From: Candidatus Woesearchaeota archaeon
GTDB taxonomy: Archaea; Nanobdellota; Nanobdellia; Woesearchaeales; JAFGPW01
DNA: 64,000 bases
Assembly (NCBI GenBank): GCA_016935985.1
Contig: JAFGPW010000004.1
Span: forward strand, 1 to 64,000
Direction of reading: 5' to 3'
The notes under the pieces were generated by a model. That model saw only the letters and a list, made by a program, of their open reading frames with translations, was not told the origin of the DNA and did not search any database. Of this stretch, positions 36,413 through 47,300 are shown piece by piece. The translations under genes and the position numbers were made by a program. Every line of letters begins with the position of its first letter. Position 1 is the first letter of the stretch.

Positions 36413-37327
36413 ATGGGGGAAGCGCAAGCAGGAAAGCCCAGGATAACGGTCGTCATCCCCGCCTACAACGAGGCGGCGACGATCGGGAATGTGATCGCCG
36501 ACGTCGGAGAAGCGATGCGAAGGAGCGGCATCCCGTTCGAGATCATCGCGGTCGACGACGGCTCCTCTGACCGCACGGCAGACGAGATACGGAAGGCGGG
36601 CGCGAAGCTCCTGTCCCACGGCAGGAACCGCGGCTACGGCGCCTCGCTCAAGCACGCGGCGCGGATCGCGGACAGTGAGTATATCCTCACCATGGACGCC
36701 GACGGCCAGCACCGGGCCGCAGACATCGGAACGCTCGTCGCCAGGATGGACGGCGCCGACATGGTGGTGGGCTCGCGCGGCAACATCACCCAGACCTCCG
36801 CGTTCCGGGCGCCGGGAAAGAAGGTGCTCAACCTCTTCGCGAACTACCTCTCCGGCACCCGGATCCCTGACCTCAACTCCGGCTTCCGGCTGATCCGGCG
36901 CGAGCGCATCCTCGGGTGCGCGAACATCCTCCCCAACGGCTTCTCGTTCTCCACCACCATCACGCTCTCTCTCTTGCAGGACGGCTACACCGTCGAGTAC
37001 GTGCCGATCACCATGACCAGACGGAAGGGCGGCAGGAGCACCATCAGCCCGCTCAGGGATGGCATCAAGTTCGGGATGCTCATCATGCGGATCGTCATGC
37101 TCTTCAATCCCCTGAAGGTGTTCGTGCCGATCGCCACGACCCTGTTCGCGGTCGGCTTCGGCTACAGCGCGTGGGGGGTCGCCGTCAACTTCGACATCCC
37201 TGAGAGCGCGATCGTGCTGCTGATCGCGAGCCTCCTCATCTTCCTCACCGGGCTCATGGCAGACCAGCTCGCGCTCATCAGGCGCGAGCTCCGGCCTGAT
37301 GGGGACGAGCGGGGGAAGCGCCGATGA
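36413..37327 (+). CDS. Glycosyltransferase family 2 (dolichyl-phosphate sugar synthase-like) with C-terminal TM pair
   Basis: ITVVIPAYNEAATIGNVI, EIIAVDDGSSDRTADEI, MDADGQH, RKGGRSTISPLRDGIKF. Confidence 0.9.
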   Translation: MGEAQAGKPRITVVIPAYNEAATIGNVIADVGEAMRRSGIPFEIIAVDDGSSDRTADEIRKAGAKLLSHGRNRGYGASLKHAARIADSEYILTMDADGQHRAADIGTLVARMDGADMVVGSRGNITQTSAFRAPGKKVLNLFANYLSGTRIPDLNSGFRLIRRERILGCANILPNGFSFSTTITLSLLQDGYTVEYVPITMTRRKGGRSTISPLRDGIKFGMLIMRIVMLFNPLKVFVPIATTLFAVGFGYSAWGVAVNFDIPESAIVLLIASLLIFLTGLMADQLALIRRELRPDGDERGKRR

Positions 37328-38010
37328 GGAACCCTTTCTCGGAAGACGACGTGCGCACCTACTGGGACGCGGTCGCCGGCCACTACGTCCACGAGAACGA
37401 CAAGGTGAGCGCGACGCATGACCAGCGGTTCGTGGAGGCGATGCGCCACTTCAGGCCCGCGAAGGGCATCCGCGTGCTCAATATCTGGAGCAGGGACGGC
37501 GGGCTCGTCCCGTACCTCAGGAAGGCCGAGCCTTCTGTAAATCTCGTCAATTACGAACTCTCGCCGCGACTGACGGCGATCGCGCGCAGGCTGCATCCGT
37601 CCGAGGAGTTCCTCTCCGGGAGCCTCGAGCGGCTGCCGTTCAAGGACGCCTCCTTCGACGCGGTGATCAGCCTCGAGACGCTCGAGCACACCTCGTCGCC
37701 GTCGCGGTTCCTCACAGAGCTCTTCCGGGTGCTGCGGCCTGGCGGCCAGCTCATCATGAGCCTGCCGCCGGCCTCCGCCGAGTACACGAGCGTGATCGTC
37801 AACCTCTTCGGCCTGCACCATGGCGAGGGGCCGCACCGCTTCCTCGCGCCGAAGACCGTGAAACGGCTGCTGCGGCAGGCAGGCTTCAGGCTCCTGCTGC
37901 ATAAGGGGACCCTGTTTTTCTATGTCGGCCCCCGCTGGCTCGAGCGCCTCATCCCGCAGCCGCTCAAGGACGTCTTCGGCATCCGGCAGTTCTACATCGC
38001 GAGGCGATGA
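37324..38010 (+). CDS. Class I SAM-dependent methyltransferase
   Basis: YWDAVAGHYVHEND...RVLNIWSRDGGLVPYL...RLPFKDASFDAVISLETLEHT...LRPGGQLIMSLP. Confidence 0.85.
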   Translation: MRNPFSEDDVRTYWDAVAGHYVHENDKVSATHDQRFVEAMRHFRPAKGIRVLNIWSRDGGLVPYLRKAEPSVNLVNYELSPRLTAIARRLHPSEEFLSGSLERLPFKDASFDAVISLETLEHTSSPSRFLTELFRVLRPGGQLIMSLPPASAEYTSVIVNLFGLHHGEGPHRFLAPKTVKRLLRQAGFRLLLHKGTLFFYVGPRWLERLIPQPLKDVFGIRQFYIARR

Positions 38011-38903
38011 ATGTGACTGAGTATTATAAGGGGCATTCCAAGGTCGAGGCTTACCGCAGGCAGGGCAGCAGCGGCGGGGTCGCGACGACGATACTCGTCG
38101 ACCTGCTCAGGCGCAGGAAGGTTGACTATGTGGTTGTGGCGTCGTTGGGTAACGACAACCGCAGCGAGATGGTCATCACCGACCGCATCGAGGATGTGGA
38201 GGACGCCGCAGGGAGCAGGTACACGCTCTTTCGGCAGGGCGACATCCTGAAGCGCATCCGCGCGAAAGAGGGCAGGTATGCGGTGGTCGCGGTCGGGTGC
38301 TTCGCGTCAGCAATCAGGAAGCTCCAGGAGCAGGACCCTGTCTGGAAGGAGCGGATACCTTATATAATCGGGCTCTATTGCGGCAACATGCTCAGGCCCG
38401 AGGCCGACGAGGCGGCGGCACGGGCGCTCGGCGCGCGGTGGAAGGACATCGTACGGATCGCGTATCGCGAGGGCGAGGGCGAGGGCGACTTCGTGGTCGA
38501 GACGCGGGACCGGACGGTCCGCCACATGCCGAAGGCGCGCTGGAACCATCTCATCCCGTTCTTCATCCTGGAGAAGTGCGTGCCGTGCAGAGACCTCTTC
38601 AACGAGACCGCCGATATCAGCCTCGGCGACCTGGTCCCCGGCTGGAACGTCGTCCGGGTCAACACCGACGTCGGCCGCAGCCTCGTCTCGATCCCGGACC
38701 TCCACCTCGAGCGGATCTCCGAGGCGCAGGCGCTCGCGGTGCACGAGCACGCGCTCAGGACGAAGGAGCTGCTGAGGACGAGCCTGGTGATGCGCTTCCT
38801 GCGCTCCGGCGCCGGGCGGTTCTCCTATCGGTTCCTGCCGAAGGGGCCGCTCATGGGCTACGCGGAGCGGAAACGCAGGCGGATGCGACGGGTCATCCAG
38901 TGA
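38007..38903 (+). CDS. F420 hydrogenase/dehydrogenase beta-subunit (FrhB)-like protein
   Basis: RQGSSGGVATTILVDLL, VGCFASAIRKL, GLYCGNML, EKCVPCRDLFNETADISLGD. Confidence 0.85.
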   Translation: MNVTEYYKGHSKVEAYRRQGSSGGVATTILVDLLRRRKVDYVVVASLGNDNRSEMVITDRIEDVEDAAGSRYTLFRQGDILKRIRAKEGRYAVVAVGCFASAIRKLQEQDPVWKERIPYIIGLYCGNMLRPEADEAAARALGARWKDIVRIAYREGEGEGDFVVETRDRTVRHMPKARWNHLIPFFILEKCVPCRDLFNETADISLGDLVPGWNVVRVNTDVGRSLVSIPDLHLERISEAQALAVHEHALRTKELLRTSLVMRFLRSGAGRFSYRFLPKGPLMGYAERKRRRMRRVIQ

Positions 38904-40302
38904 TCCGGTAGACTGCAGAAACAGGTTCTTGTGTCGTGAAGACCGGCTCGAGGCCCCTGCTGACCAGCGCCTCTGCCTCTTCAAGGGTGTAGTCTGCGAT
39001 GAGGTAGTCAGCATCCTCTCTGTCCCACGCCGCGTACGGCACGTAGTCTATCCCCTGCCTGAAGTAGAGCCCATAGACCCGGTCGACGCTCTCATCCCTC
39101 GCCGCCTCGTCGAGGAGCCCGACGACCGTGCCGCTGCCGAGGTTCTCCTGCACATAGTCGCGCGCCTCGGCGCGGTGGAGCTGGCGCTGCGGGAGTATCA
39201 GCCGCAGCGGGACGAGGGGGTCGGTGAGGTCCTTGAGATAACCAGAGGTGAGCCAGGCGCTCGCGAGGAATGAGAGGATGAGGAGGATGGAGACGATCCG
39301 CCGCACTGCCCTCGTGTCCCTGAGCTGGAGCATGGCGAGAATGGTGAGCGCAGGGACGAACGGCACGAACTGCCGCGCCCTGATGACAGCCGTCTGCGGG
39401 AAGTACGCCGCGAGGAAGACCGTGAAGAGCGCGAGAGCGATAAGGAGCAGGTCCCAGACGCGGTCGCGCGGCCGGCCGAGCGCGGCGATGACGCCGGGGA
39501 CCGCGAAGAGCAGCGCGAGCGGGATCGCGCCGAGGATGAGTTTGGCGAGCATGGTGACGAACGTGATGAGGGTCGCCGGCCGCTCGCCGGCCGCTAGGAG
39601 GTAGGTGTTCGCCGGCACCGCGCCGTGCGCGAGGACCATGAGGAAGAAGACGCCCACGAAGAGGAAGCCGATGCAGCCGGCGAGCAGCGCAGGGCCGGGA
39701 TCCTCCTTCCGCTTCCATGCCTCGTAGACGAGGTAGATGACGAACGGCAGGACGATCAGGATGTTGACGAGCCGCGTGAGCGCGAAGAGGCCGAGGACAA
39801 GCCCGAGCAGCAGGTGGGAGGTATAGGTCGGCTTCCTCGTGATGAAGAGCAGGACCGAGAGCGTGAGCAGGAACGCGGAGAGCGCCTCGTTACCGGCGAT
39901 GATGAGCAGGAAGTAGGAGTAGAAGGGATTGAACGTGATGATCCCTGCGGCGAGGAGCGAGAGCTTCGACGAGAGGCCGAGCTGCCGCGCGAGCAGGTAT
40001 GAGAGCCCTGCCGATGCGCCGAAGAAGAGCGCTGAGACCGCCTTGATCGCGAAGACCGGATTCCTGATGAGCAGCATCACCGCCGCGGTGACGAGGGAGT
40101 AGAGCGGCGGCACGCTCGTCGCGTAGCGGATGCCGAGCGCGGTGCTGTGCCAGTAGGCATGCTGCGAATAGATGCTTTCCGCGAGCTCGGCATAGTAGAC
40201 GACGTCGGCGGAGATGTGGTACCGCAGGTACAGGAGCCCGATGAGGAACGCCGCGAGCCCGATGGCTCCGGCGATGAGCCGGCCCTTCCTGGTGTGCTGC
40301 AT
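38893..40302 (-). CDS. GT-C/family 39-like integral membrane glycosyltransferase
   Basis: About 10 TM segments, YLRYHISADVVYYAELAESIYSQHAYW lumenal loop. Confidence 0.75.
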   Translation of the reverse strand: MQHTRKGRLIAGAIGLAAFLIGLLYLRYHISADVVYYAELAESIYSQHAYWHSTALGIRYATSVPPLYSLVTAAVMLLIRNPVFAIKAVSALFFGASAGLSYLLARQLGLSSKLSLLAAGIITFNPFYSYFLLIIAGNEALSAFLLTLSVLLFITRKPTYTSHLLLGLVLGLFALTRLVNILIVLPFVIYLVYEAWKRKEDPGPALLAGCIGFLFVGVFFLMVLAHGAVPANTYLLAAGERPATLITFVTMLAKLILGAIPLALLFAVPGVIAALGRPRDRVWDLLLIALALFTVFLAAYFPQTAVIRARQFVPFVPALTILAMLQLRDTRAVRRIVSILLILSFLASAWLTSGYLKDLTDPLVPLRLILPQRQLHRAEARDYVQENLGSGTVVGLLDEAARDESVDRVYGLYFRQGIDYVPYAAWDREDADYLIADYTLEEAEALVSRGLEPVFTTQEPVSAVYRITG

Positions 40303-40403
40303 GCCGTCCCCGGCGTCGCCTGTCCTATATAAAATATGTTAATCTGATTGGAACCCCGCAGGGATTAACAAGCTTTTTATACTCCCCAGGCCTCATCCTC
40401 CCC

Positions 40404-41393
40404 ATGGCTATCCTCGTCTCAGGCGGCGCCGGCTACATCGGCTCGGTGACCGTGCATCAGCTCATCGCCGCCGGGCAGGAGGTGGTGGTGCTCGACACGC
40501 TGGAGAAGGGGCATGCGGCTGCGTTGCCCCCGGGCGTGAAGCTGTACCAGGGCTCGACCGGCGATGCCGCGCTCGTCATGCGGATCCTCTCCGAGAACAG
40601 GGTGGATGCTGCCATCCACTTCGCCGCCTACATTGAGGTCAACGAGTCGGTGAAGGACCCGCAGAAGTACCTGGCGAACAACATCGTCAACGGCATCGCC
40701 TTCCTCGACGCGCTCGTGAAGGCAGGGGTGGGGCGGATCGTCTTCTCGTCCTCCGCTGCGGTCTATGGCATGCCGAAGAGGATGCCGATCCCCGAGGACG
40801 CGCCGAAGCAGCCCATCAACCCGTATGGGCTGACCAAACACATCTTCGAGGGCGTGCTCGCGAGCTATTATGCGGCCTATGGGCTCTCGTCGGTGTCGCT
40901 GCGCTACTTCAACGCCGCAGGCGCGCTCCCCGACGGCTCGCTCGGCGAGGACCACGACCCCGAGTCGCACCTCATCCCGCTCGTCATCCGGGCGGCGATG
41001 GGCAAGAGGAGATCCATCAGCGTCTTCGGGACCGATTACCCCACGCCCGACGGCACCTGCGTCAGGGACTACATCCACGTGCTCGGCCTCGCCGACGCGC
41101 ATATCAGGGCGCTCGCGTACCTCGAAAGGCATCCGGGAGCGCACGCGTTCAACGTCGGCACAGGGAAGGGGCTCTCGGTGAAGGAGATCATCGGGGCGGT
41201 GAAGCGCGTGACCAGGAAGGATTTCGCGGTGGAGCAGGCTCCCCGGCGACCGGGCGACCCGCCAGAGCTCGTGGCAGACCCGGGAAATATTGGGAGGGAG
41301 CTCGGCTGGACGCCTGCGCACAGCAGGATCGACGACATCGTCGCGAGCGCGTGGAAGTGGCACAGCACGCACCCCGACGGGTTCGGAGGGTGA
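40404..41393 (+). CDS. galE: UDP-glucose 4-epimerase
   Basis: VSGGAGYIGSVTVHQLIAAG, SSSAAVYGMP, NPYGLTKHIFEG, RYFNAAGALPDGSLGEDHDPESHLIPLV. Confidence 0.96.
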   Translation: MAILVSGGAGYIGSVTVHQLIAAGQEVVVLDTLEKGHAAALPPGVKLYQGSTGDAALVMRILSENRVDAAIHFAAYIEVNESVKDPQKYLANNIVNGIAFLDALVKAGVGRIVFSSSAAVYGMPKRMPIPEDAPKQPINPYGLTKHIFEGVLASYYAAYGLSSVSLRYFNAAGALPDGSLGEDHDPESHLIPLVIRAAMGKRRSISVFGTDYPTPDGTCVRDYIHVLGLADAHIRALAYLERHPGAHAFNVGTGKGLSVKEIIGAVKRVTRKDFAVEQAPRRPGDPPELVADPGNIGRELGWTPAHSRIDDIVASAWKWHSTHPDGFGG

Positions 41394-41394
41394 G

Positions 41395-42165
41395 ATGACC
41401 GGCATCATCGAAGCCATCGTCCTCGGCGTCGTGCAGGGCATCACCGAGTGGCTGCCGGTGTCGAGCTCGGGCCATCTCGTGCTCGTCCAGCAGCTCTTCG
41501 GCATCGACGTCCCGGTGGTCTTCGACCTGCTGCTGCATGTCGCGACGCTCCTCGTGCTCCTCGTCGTCTTCCGGAAGGACATCCTCGCGATCCTCACAGC
41601 AATCGTCAAGGGCGACTTCAGGTCAGATGAGGGAAGGCTCGCGATCCTCATCGCCGTCGCGACCATCCCCATCGTCCTCGTCGGGCTGCTCTTCAAGGAC
41701 GCTATCGAAGGCCTGTTCTCGAGCGTCTCGGCTGTCGGCTTCGCCCTGCTCTTCACCGCCGGCCTGCTCTTCGTGTCAGAGATGCGGCCCGGGAAGAAGG
41801 CGCTCGACTGGAAAAGCTCGCTCATCGTCGGCTGCGCGCAGGCGGTGGCAGTCGTGCCGGGGATATCCCGCAGCGGCGCCACCATCTCGGCAGGGCTCCT
41901 GCTCGGCATCGAGAAGGAGAAGGCGGCGCGCTTCTCGTTCCTGATCTTCATCCCGGCGGTCGTCGGCGCCATGGTCCTCGAGCTCGGCGAGATCGCCTCT
42001 GCGCAGCTCGATCCCATGCCGGTCGCCGCCGGCATGATAGCCGCGTTCGCCGTCGGCTATATCTCGCTGCGCTGGCTGCTGCGGCTCGTCGTGCGGCGAA
42101 GGTTCCACCATTTCTCGTACTACTGCGCCGCGCTCGGCCTCATCGCGCTCGCGCTCTCCGTCTGA
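41395..42165 (+). CDS. uppP: Undecaprenyl-diphosphatase (UppP/BacA family)
   Basis: VLGVVQGITEWLPVSSSGHLVLV, VVPGISRSGATISAGLLLGI. Confidence 0.95.
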   Translation: MTGIIEAIVLGVVQGITEWLPVSSSGHLVLVQQLFGIDVPVVFDLLLHVATLLVLLVVFRKDILAILTAIVKGDFRSDEGRLAILIAVATIPIVLVGLLFKDAIEGLFSSVSAVGFALLFTAGLLFVSEMRPGKKALDWKSSLIVGCAQAVAVVPGISRSGATISAGLLLGIEKEKAARFSFLIFIPAVVGAMVLELGEIASAQLDPMPVAAGMIAAFAVGYISLRWLLRLVVRRRFHHFSYYCAALGLIALALSV

Positions 42166-42724
42166 CGAAGACGACCGATGCGAGGAGCACCATGAGCGCC
42201 CCCAGCGTCGAGAACTCGGGCACCGGCGCCGCGGCAGGCACGGTTTCTCCATGGACGCCAGGCGTGCCGCCGACGCTTCCCGGCTCGAACCGGTCGTCGA
42301 TCCTCACGATGCTCACGCCTGACGGCGCGATCGGGGTGTAGAGCACGCTGTCGACGACCGTCTTCGCGCTGTCGGCGAGCGCGATCTCCTCGCCCGTGTT
42401 GGAGAGCGAGAACGATGCCCGCGCGAGGCTGCCGGAATACGAGGGGTGGTCTCCCATGAATGCCGCCGGGTCAGAAGCGAGCACTGTCACGTCGTTGGTT
42501 TCTAGGGTCGGGGGACCGGCGACGGCGGTGATCCCATGGAAGACCCCGTTCTCGTAGAAGTACCACGTCTCGATATCGACCGGCACCGGGCCGGTGTTCT
42601 GTATCTCCATCCATTCCCTGCCGGCGTCGGCGCCGTCGGGGTCGTACATGATCTCGGTCAGCTCCTGCGCCGCGATAGGCACTGCGGCGAGGATGAGGGC
42701 TATCGCAAGGACGGTTAGTTTCAT
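42140..42724 (-). CDS. Lamin-tail-domain (LTD) secreted protein with PEFSTLGA C-terminal tag
   Basis: QELTEIMYDPDGADAGREWMEIQNTGPVPVDI; C-term PVPEFSTLGALMVLLASVVFVRRRARAR. Confidence 0.82.
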   Translation of the reverse strand: MKLTVLAIALILAAVPIAAQELTEIMYDPDGADAGREWMEIQNTGPVPVDIETWYFYENGVFHGITAVAGPPTLETNDVTVLASDPAAFMGDHPSYSGSLARASFSLSNTGEEIALADSAKTVVDSVLYTPIAPSGVSIVRIDDRFEPGSVGGTPGVHGETVPAAAPVPEFSTLGALMVLLASVVFVRRRARAR

Positions 42725-42799
42725 CAGCACCACCTCCGTGATGGAGGTTCGATAGGAGCGGTGCTTAAAATGGGTTTGGGAGAACTTCCCGGAGATCCT

Positions 42800-43729
42800 T
42801 CAGCCGACCAGGAGCGGCCGCGTCCGTGCGGTGAGCTGGCGCGCGGCGAGGCTGTCGGCGAACCCCCTGCCGAAGGCGTAGCCGGGGTCGGCGAGGATGC
42901 CGGAGAGCAGGTCGAGCAGCCCGTGCTCCTCCTCGTAGTAGACGAGCGTCGCCTCCTCGCCGATGCGGTCCTCGACGAGCGCGATCGCCTCATCCCAGGA
43001 GCCGAGCTCGTCGACGAGCCCTTCCTCATACGCGGTCTGGCCGAGGATGAGCTCGCCGGTCGCGAGCCGCTCGACCTCTTCCTCGTCCATGCGGCGGCTC
43101 CTCGCCACGTCGGCGACGAAGTAGCCGTAGAGGTCGTCGAGCAGCCGCTGGAAGATCGCCCCCTCTTCTTCCGTGAGTTCCTTATAGGGGCTGCCGAGGT
43201 CCTTGTAGGCGCCGGCGACGAGCCGGTTGTAGGTCACGTTGTAGCGCTCCATCAGCCCTTCCCAGCCGAGGTACGAGCCGTAGACGCCGATGCTGCCGGT
43301 GGCGGAGATCGGGCTCGCGACGATCGTGTCAGCGCCGGTCGCCACCCAGTAGGCGCCGGACGCCCCGACGTCGCGGATGAGCGCGACCGTGTACTTCTCG
43401 GTCCCTTCCACCTTCCGCTTGATCTCCTCGCTCGCGACCGGCGCCCCGCCGGGCGAGTCGATCGAGACGATGATCGCCTTGATGCTGTCGTCCGCTTCCG
43501 CGTCCTCGATGAAGGCCGCGATGGTGTCCGGGTCGACGGATTCGGAGAAGGCGTCGGTGCCGATCATGATCGGCCCGTTGATGGAGATCACCGCGACATT
43601 GCCGGCGTCCATGAAGAGCCCGACGAGCCAGCTGACGAGGAACGCGAGCGCGAGCGCCCCTGCCGCCGCCGCGATGATGATGGGGACGAGCCGCCGCCAG
43701 TCTTCTTTTTTCTGCTTTCCCGATGCCAT
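42800..43729 (-). CDS. sppA: Signal peptide peptidase SppA
   Basis: VISINGPIM, IVSIDSPGGAPVASEEIKRKV, GASGAYWVATGADTIVASPISATGSIGVYGSY. Confidence 0.92.
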   Translation of the reverse strand: MASGKQKKEDWRRLVPIIIAAAAGALALAFLVSWLVGLFMDAGNVAVISINGPIMIGTDAFSESVDPDTIAAFIEDAEADDSIKAIIVSIDSPGGAPVASEEIKRKVEGTEKYTVALIRDVGASGAYWVATGADTIVASPISATGSIGVYGSYLGWEGLMERYNVTYNRLVAGAYKDLGSPYKELTEEEGAIFQRLLDDLYGYFVADVARSRRMDEEEVERLATGELILGQTAYEEGLVDELGSWDEAIALVEDRIGEEATLVYYEEEHGLLDLLSGILADPGYAFGRGFADSLAARQLTARTRPLLVG

Positions 43730-43754
43730 GGGTGCTTCTTATCCTACGTGGTAT

Positions 43755-44315
43755 TTAGATGTTTGTCTTCGCGGGGCAGTAGAGGCCAGAGTTCTCGATG
43801 TGGATGAGCGCCATCATGACCGCTATCTTCACGTACTCCTTGCGCGGCAGCCGCCCTTTGGTGAGGAGGCCGATCGCACCCTCTTCTGACCCCACCTTCT
43901 CCTTGCCGCTGAGGCCAAGCCGGAAATAGGCTTGGTTGATGTCGATGCCGTCCTTCAGGACGAGCCGGATCACGTCAGGCGGGTACTCGAACCCCGGCCC
44001 GAGGCCGAGGTGATGGCGCTTCCCGTCGAAGAAGGAGACGACACCGACGTTCATGTAGCCTGACTTGGTGTTGGGGATGTGGACGAGCCCTGATTCGATC
44101 CCCACCGCGAGCGCGCACGGCCCGAGAGCGAATGCCTTCTCGGCGCGGTTCATCGCACCGCGCATCGTCTCGTCGAGCGACATCGGCTGCTCGGAGACAT
44201 CGGAACCCACCACCACGCCGACGACCTCGGCGTCGCGTAAGGCAGGGTAGCCCTGAAGCGATTCCCTGACCGCCTCGAGCTTCGCGGGGTTCCTCGACCC
44301 GACGGCGATGCGCAT
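43755..44315 (-). CDS. Inosine/xanthosine triphosphatase (DUF84/YjjX family)
   Basis: MRIAVGSRNPAKLEAVRESL, SDVSEQPMSLDETMRGAMNRA, AVGIESGL, GPGFEYP. Confidence 0.9.
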   Translation of the reverse strand: MRIAVGSRNPAKLEAVRESLQGYPALRDAEVVGVVVGSDVSEQPMSLDETMRGAMNRAEKAFALGPCALAVGIESGLVHIPNTKSGYMNVGVVSFFDGKRHHLGLGPGFEYPPDVIRLVLKDGIDINQAYFRLGLSGKEKVGSEEGAIGLLTKGRLPRKEYVKIAVMMALIHIENSGLYCPAKTNI

Positions 44316-44320
44316 GCGGC

Positions 44321-47300
44321 TCACCGCCTCCGCTCGTCCCGCATCTCCTCGAGCGCCTGGGTGGGCGAGTAGTACTTGCCCTGCCTGGAGACGAGCCCTT
44401 CGTGGAAGAGGAAGTCCATCAGGTCCTTGGTGTGGGGCAGCCCGTCGCCGAGGAGCTTCGCCGCGCGCACGAGCGTGATCCCCCGGTGCGCGAGCAGGAT
44501 GTCGCGCAGGTCATACACCGTCGCCGGGCGCTTGATGAGCTTGCGCTTCATCTTGGCGATGAGCGCCTCGCCGGTCGTGAATTTCGCCATCACGAAGAAG
44601 GTGAGGAATCCTGCGACGAGCGCGAGGACCACGATCTTGACGATATCGCTCGGCGTGAGGATGAAGAGGTCATTGCCGGTCTCCTCGCCGATCTGGCGGG
44701 GCTCCTCGTAGAGGACCTCGATGCCGCCTTCCTCTGCCCCCTGCATCTGCTGGCCGAGGGCGCCGGTGGCCTCCGCCGCGGTGCCGGTCTGGCTCCCTGC
44801 TGCAGGCGCCTCCTCTGCCAGCGCCTCAGGCTGCTCCTCGCTCCCGGCGCCGCCGGCCGTCGCCGTCTCGGTCACGGCCGTGCGTTCGACATAGAAGTCG
44901 GTCGACCCCGACCCGCCGCCCGAACGGCGCGAGGGCTCCTCGCAGTCGCCGCAGTCGGCGCGGCAGCTCTCGCAGTCCTCCTCGTCCTGGCACCGGCCGT
45001 CGCCGCAGTAGGGGCAGGCGCCGCAGTCGGCCGCGCAGACGTCGCAGCCCTCGTCCGTCTGGCAGGTGCCGTCGCCGCAGTAGGGCGCGACGTAGCTCGT
45101 GTCGACGGTGAAGCTGCCTGTGGGAGCCGTCGCGGTCGCGAAGCCGTCGGTGCAGGAGACGGTCCAGTAGTAGGTCGTGCCGTCACTGAGCGCGAAGGCG
45201 CGGCTGGTGCCGGTGTGGTTCTGGCGGTGGACGAGAGCGGTCAACGCCTCGTCGGTCGCGAGGGTGAGCGTGTGGACGAGCGTGTCGGTGGCGTCGATGT
45301 CATGACCGGGCAGCCACGTGAGCGTGACAGTCGTGTTCGCGACCGTCTGGTTGGCGAAGGTGAGCTGCGGCGCCGTCGGCGCGTCGTTCACGTTGTTGAC
45401 CGTGATGGTGATAAGCGTCCAGGCGAAGAAGGTCCCGTCGTAGATCGATATGTTCACCGGGTTCGGGCCGACATCATCGTTCGTCGGCGTCCAGTCGATC
45501 ACGCCGTCCTGGTCGATCGCGAAACCCGGATGGTCGTCGAAGTAGTTGATCTCGTCGCCGTTGGGGTCGGTCGCGCCGATGTCATAGCTAAAGTGCTGGT
45601 CCTCGATCGCGATCTGGCCGGTCGGCTCGGGGTCGAAGTACGGCGGCTGGGGCGGGCCGGTGTAGTTGATGGTGAAGGTCCAGGTGGCGGAGTCTGCGGT
45701 CCGCGCGGTCGTGTCCTCCGCCTGCACGTGCCAGTTGTACAGGCCGTTGGAGAGGTTCTGCGTGAAGGTGTAGGACTCGGTATCGTGTGGCGCGTCATGC
45801 ACGCTGCCGCTCGCGTTCGTGACGACGAGCCGGTGGGTGAGCGTGTCGCCCTGGTCAGGGTCGGTGCCGTTCTGCCAGGAGAGCGTGGGCGTCTGGTCGG
45901 CGGTTGTCTCGCCGTTCGTCGGCATCTCGAGGACCGGCGGGTTCGGCGGGCTCACGAAGCCGACCGAGACGATCCTTGCTGATGTCGTCGCCTGCTGGCT
46001 CGCGTTGTCGGTCGCGCGGCAGGCCCAGGCATAGACCCCGTCCCCGGGGAAGGGGTGGGTGTAGGAGAGCGTGTCGGACGTCCCGGAGGCGGGCTCGGAA
46101 TGGACCACCGCGAGGCTGCCTGACTCGTTGGTGAGCAGCGCTACGGAAGCAAGAAGCTGGTCATCAGATGCCGAACAATTGAAGAACACGCTGAAAGAGG
46201 CTGGAGAAGAAAAAAAAATCCCCGGCCAGTCCGGGACTATTGATGGGTAATTGTCTAGCGGTGGGTTGCCGGAATGGTTGGTGTCCCAGACAATTATGTC
46301 ATAGATACTGCCAGTGAGGTATGTCATCCCACCGTAGTCGGCGGTGCCTGCGATGTTACCTGCAGGTGCGTATTCGACCGTGTAGTCGTTGCCAGTGTGG
46401 GTGCTTAGGTTGACCGTACGGTTGTCCTGACGCCATGAAAGGCCGAACACCTGACCATCATCGCTGTGCGAGCGAAAGAACATCGTGCTCGCATTGAACT
46501 GGGTAAGATAGTATTCGTCTTCCGGGATGGAGAGGTCGTTCAGGATGTAACGCCAGATGCCGTCGAGGGCCTTCCTCGTCTCAACGTTTTCCCACCAGGC
46601 GGCCCACATTGGTATGCCAATATAGTAGTTGCCGTCATTCTTATAGAGGAGGGTTTTATTATCCTTGTCCATAAAGACCGTCCCGGGTAGTCCAAGCCCA
46701 TCGACGCTGTAGATATCATAGGTGTCACTGAGGTTCAGGACCGTGCCGTTGCCGAAGTCGATGGTATCAGTCGTCGTCTTGCTCCGCTGGGTGTCGATGC
46801 CGGTGAGCGTCGACCAGAGCGAGCTGTCGGCAGCGGTCCCGTTCGGGTATTTCGTGAAGCTGTCTGAGTCGAAGATAATGGTCTTCGAGCCCGAGAGCGC
46901 GGTGAGCAGGTTATGGAGCTCCTTCCTCGCGTACTCGCACTGGAAGCACATGATGTATTGGTAGGGGTCGAGCACGCTCGGATCGTTGATGATCTGGCGA
47001 ATGCCCTTAACGTCCATGTTGATGCCGAGCTCCATCGCTCGGTGCTGGGCTGTGTAGGCGCGAGTTCCACCACTAAGCCCATCCTTGACGAACGCAGCAC
47101 CCATCACCCCAAAGCTATCCTCTGGAGTGACCAACACCCATTCAGCATCGGAAATATCAAAATGTTTTCCTTCCACATATGCGAATGTGTCTAACGTCGA
47201 TTGCCAGTTCTCGGTGGTGTTACCATAATCGCTACAGCTGTAAACCATACAGTTGCCGTCCTTCCGATATTCTCTACTCCATTCGACTATACCATCACCA

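Noticed and set aside
40419-42035. 538-aa minus-strand ORF
   Set aside because: Antisense to galE and uppP, both clearly real.
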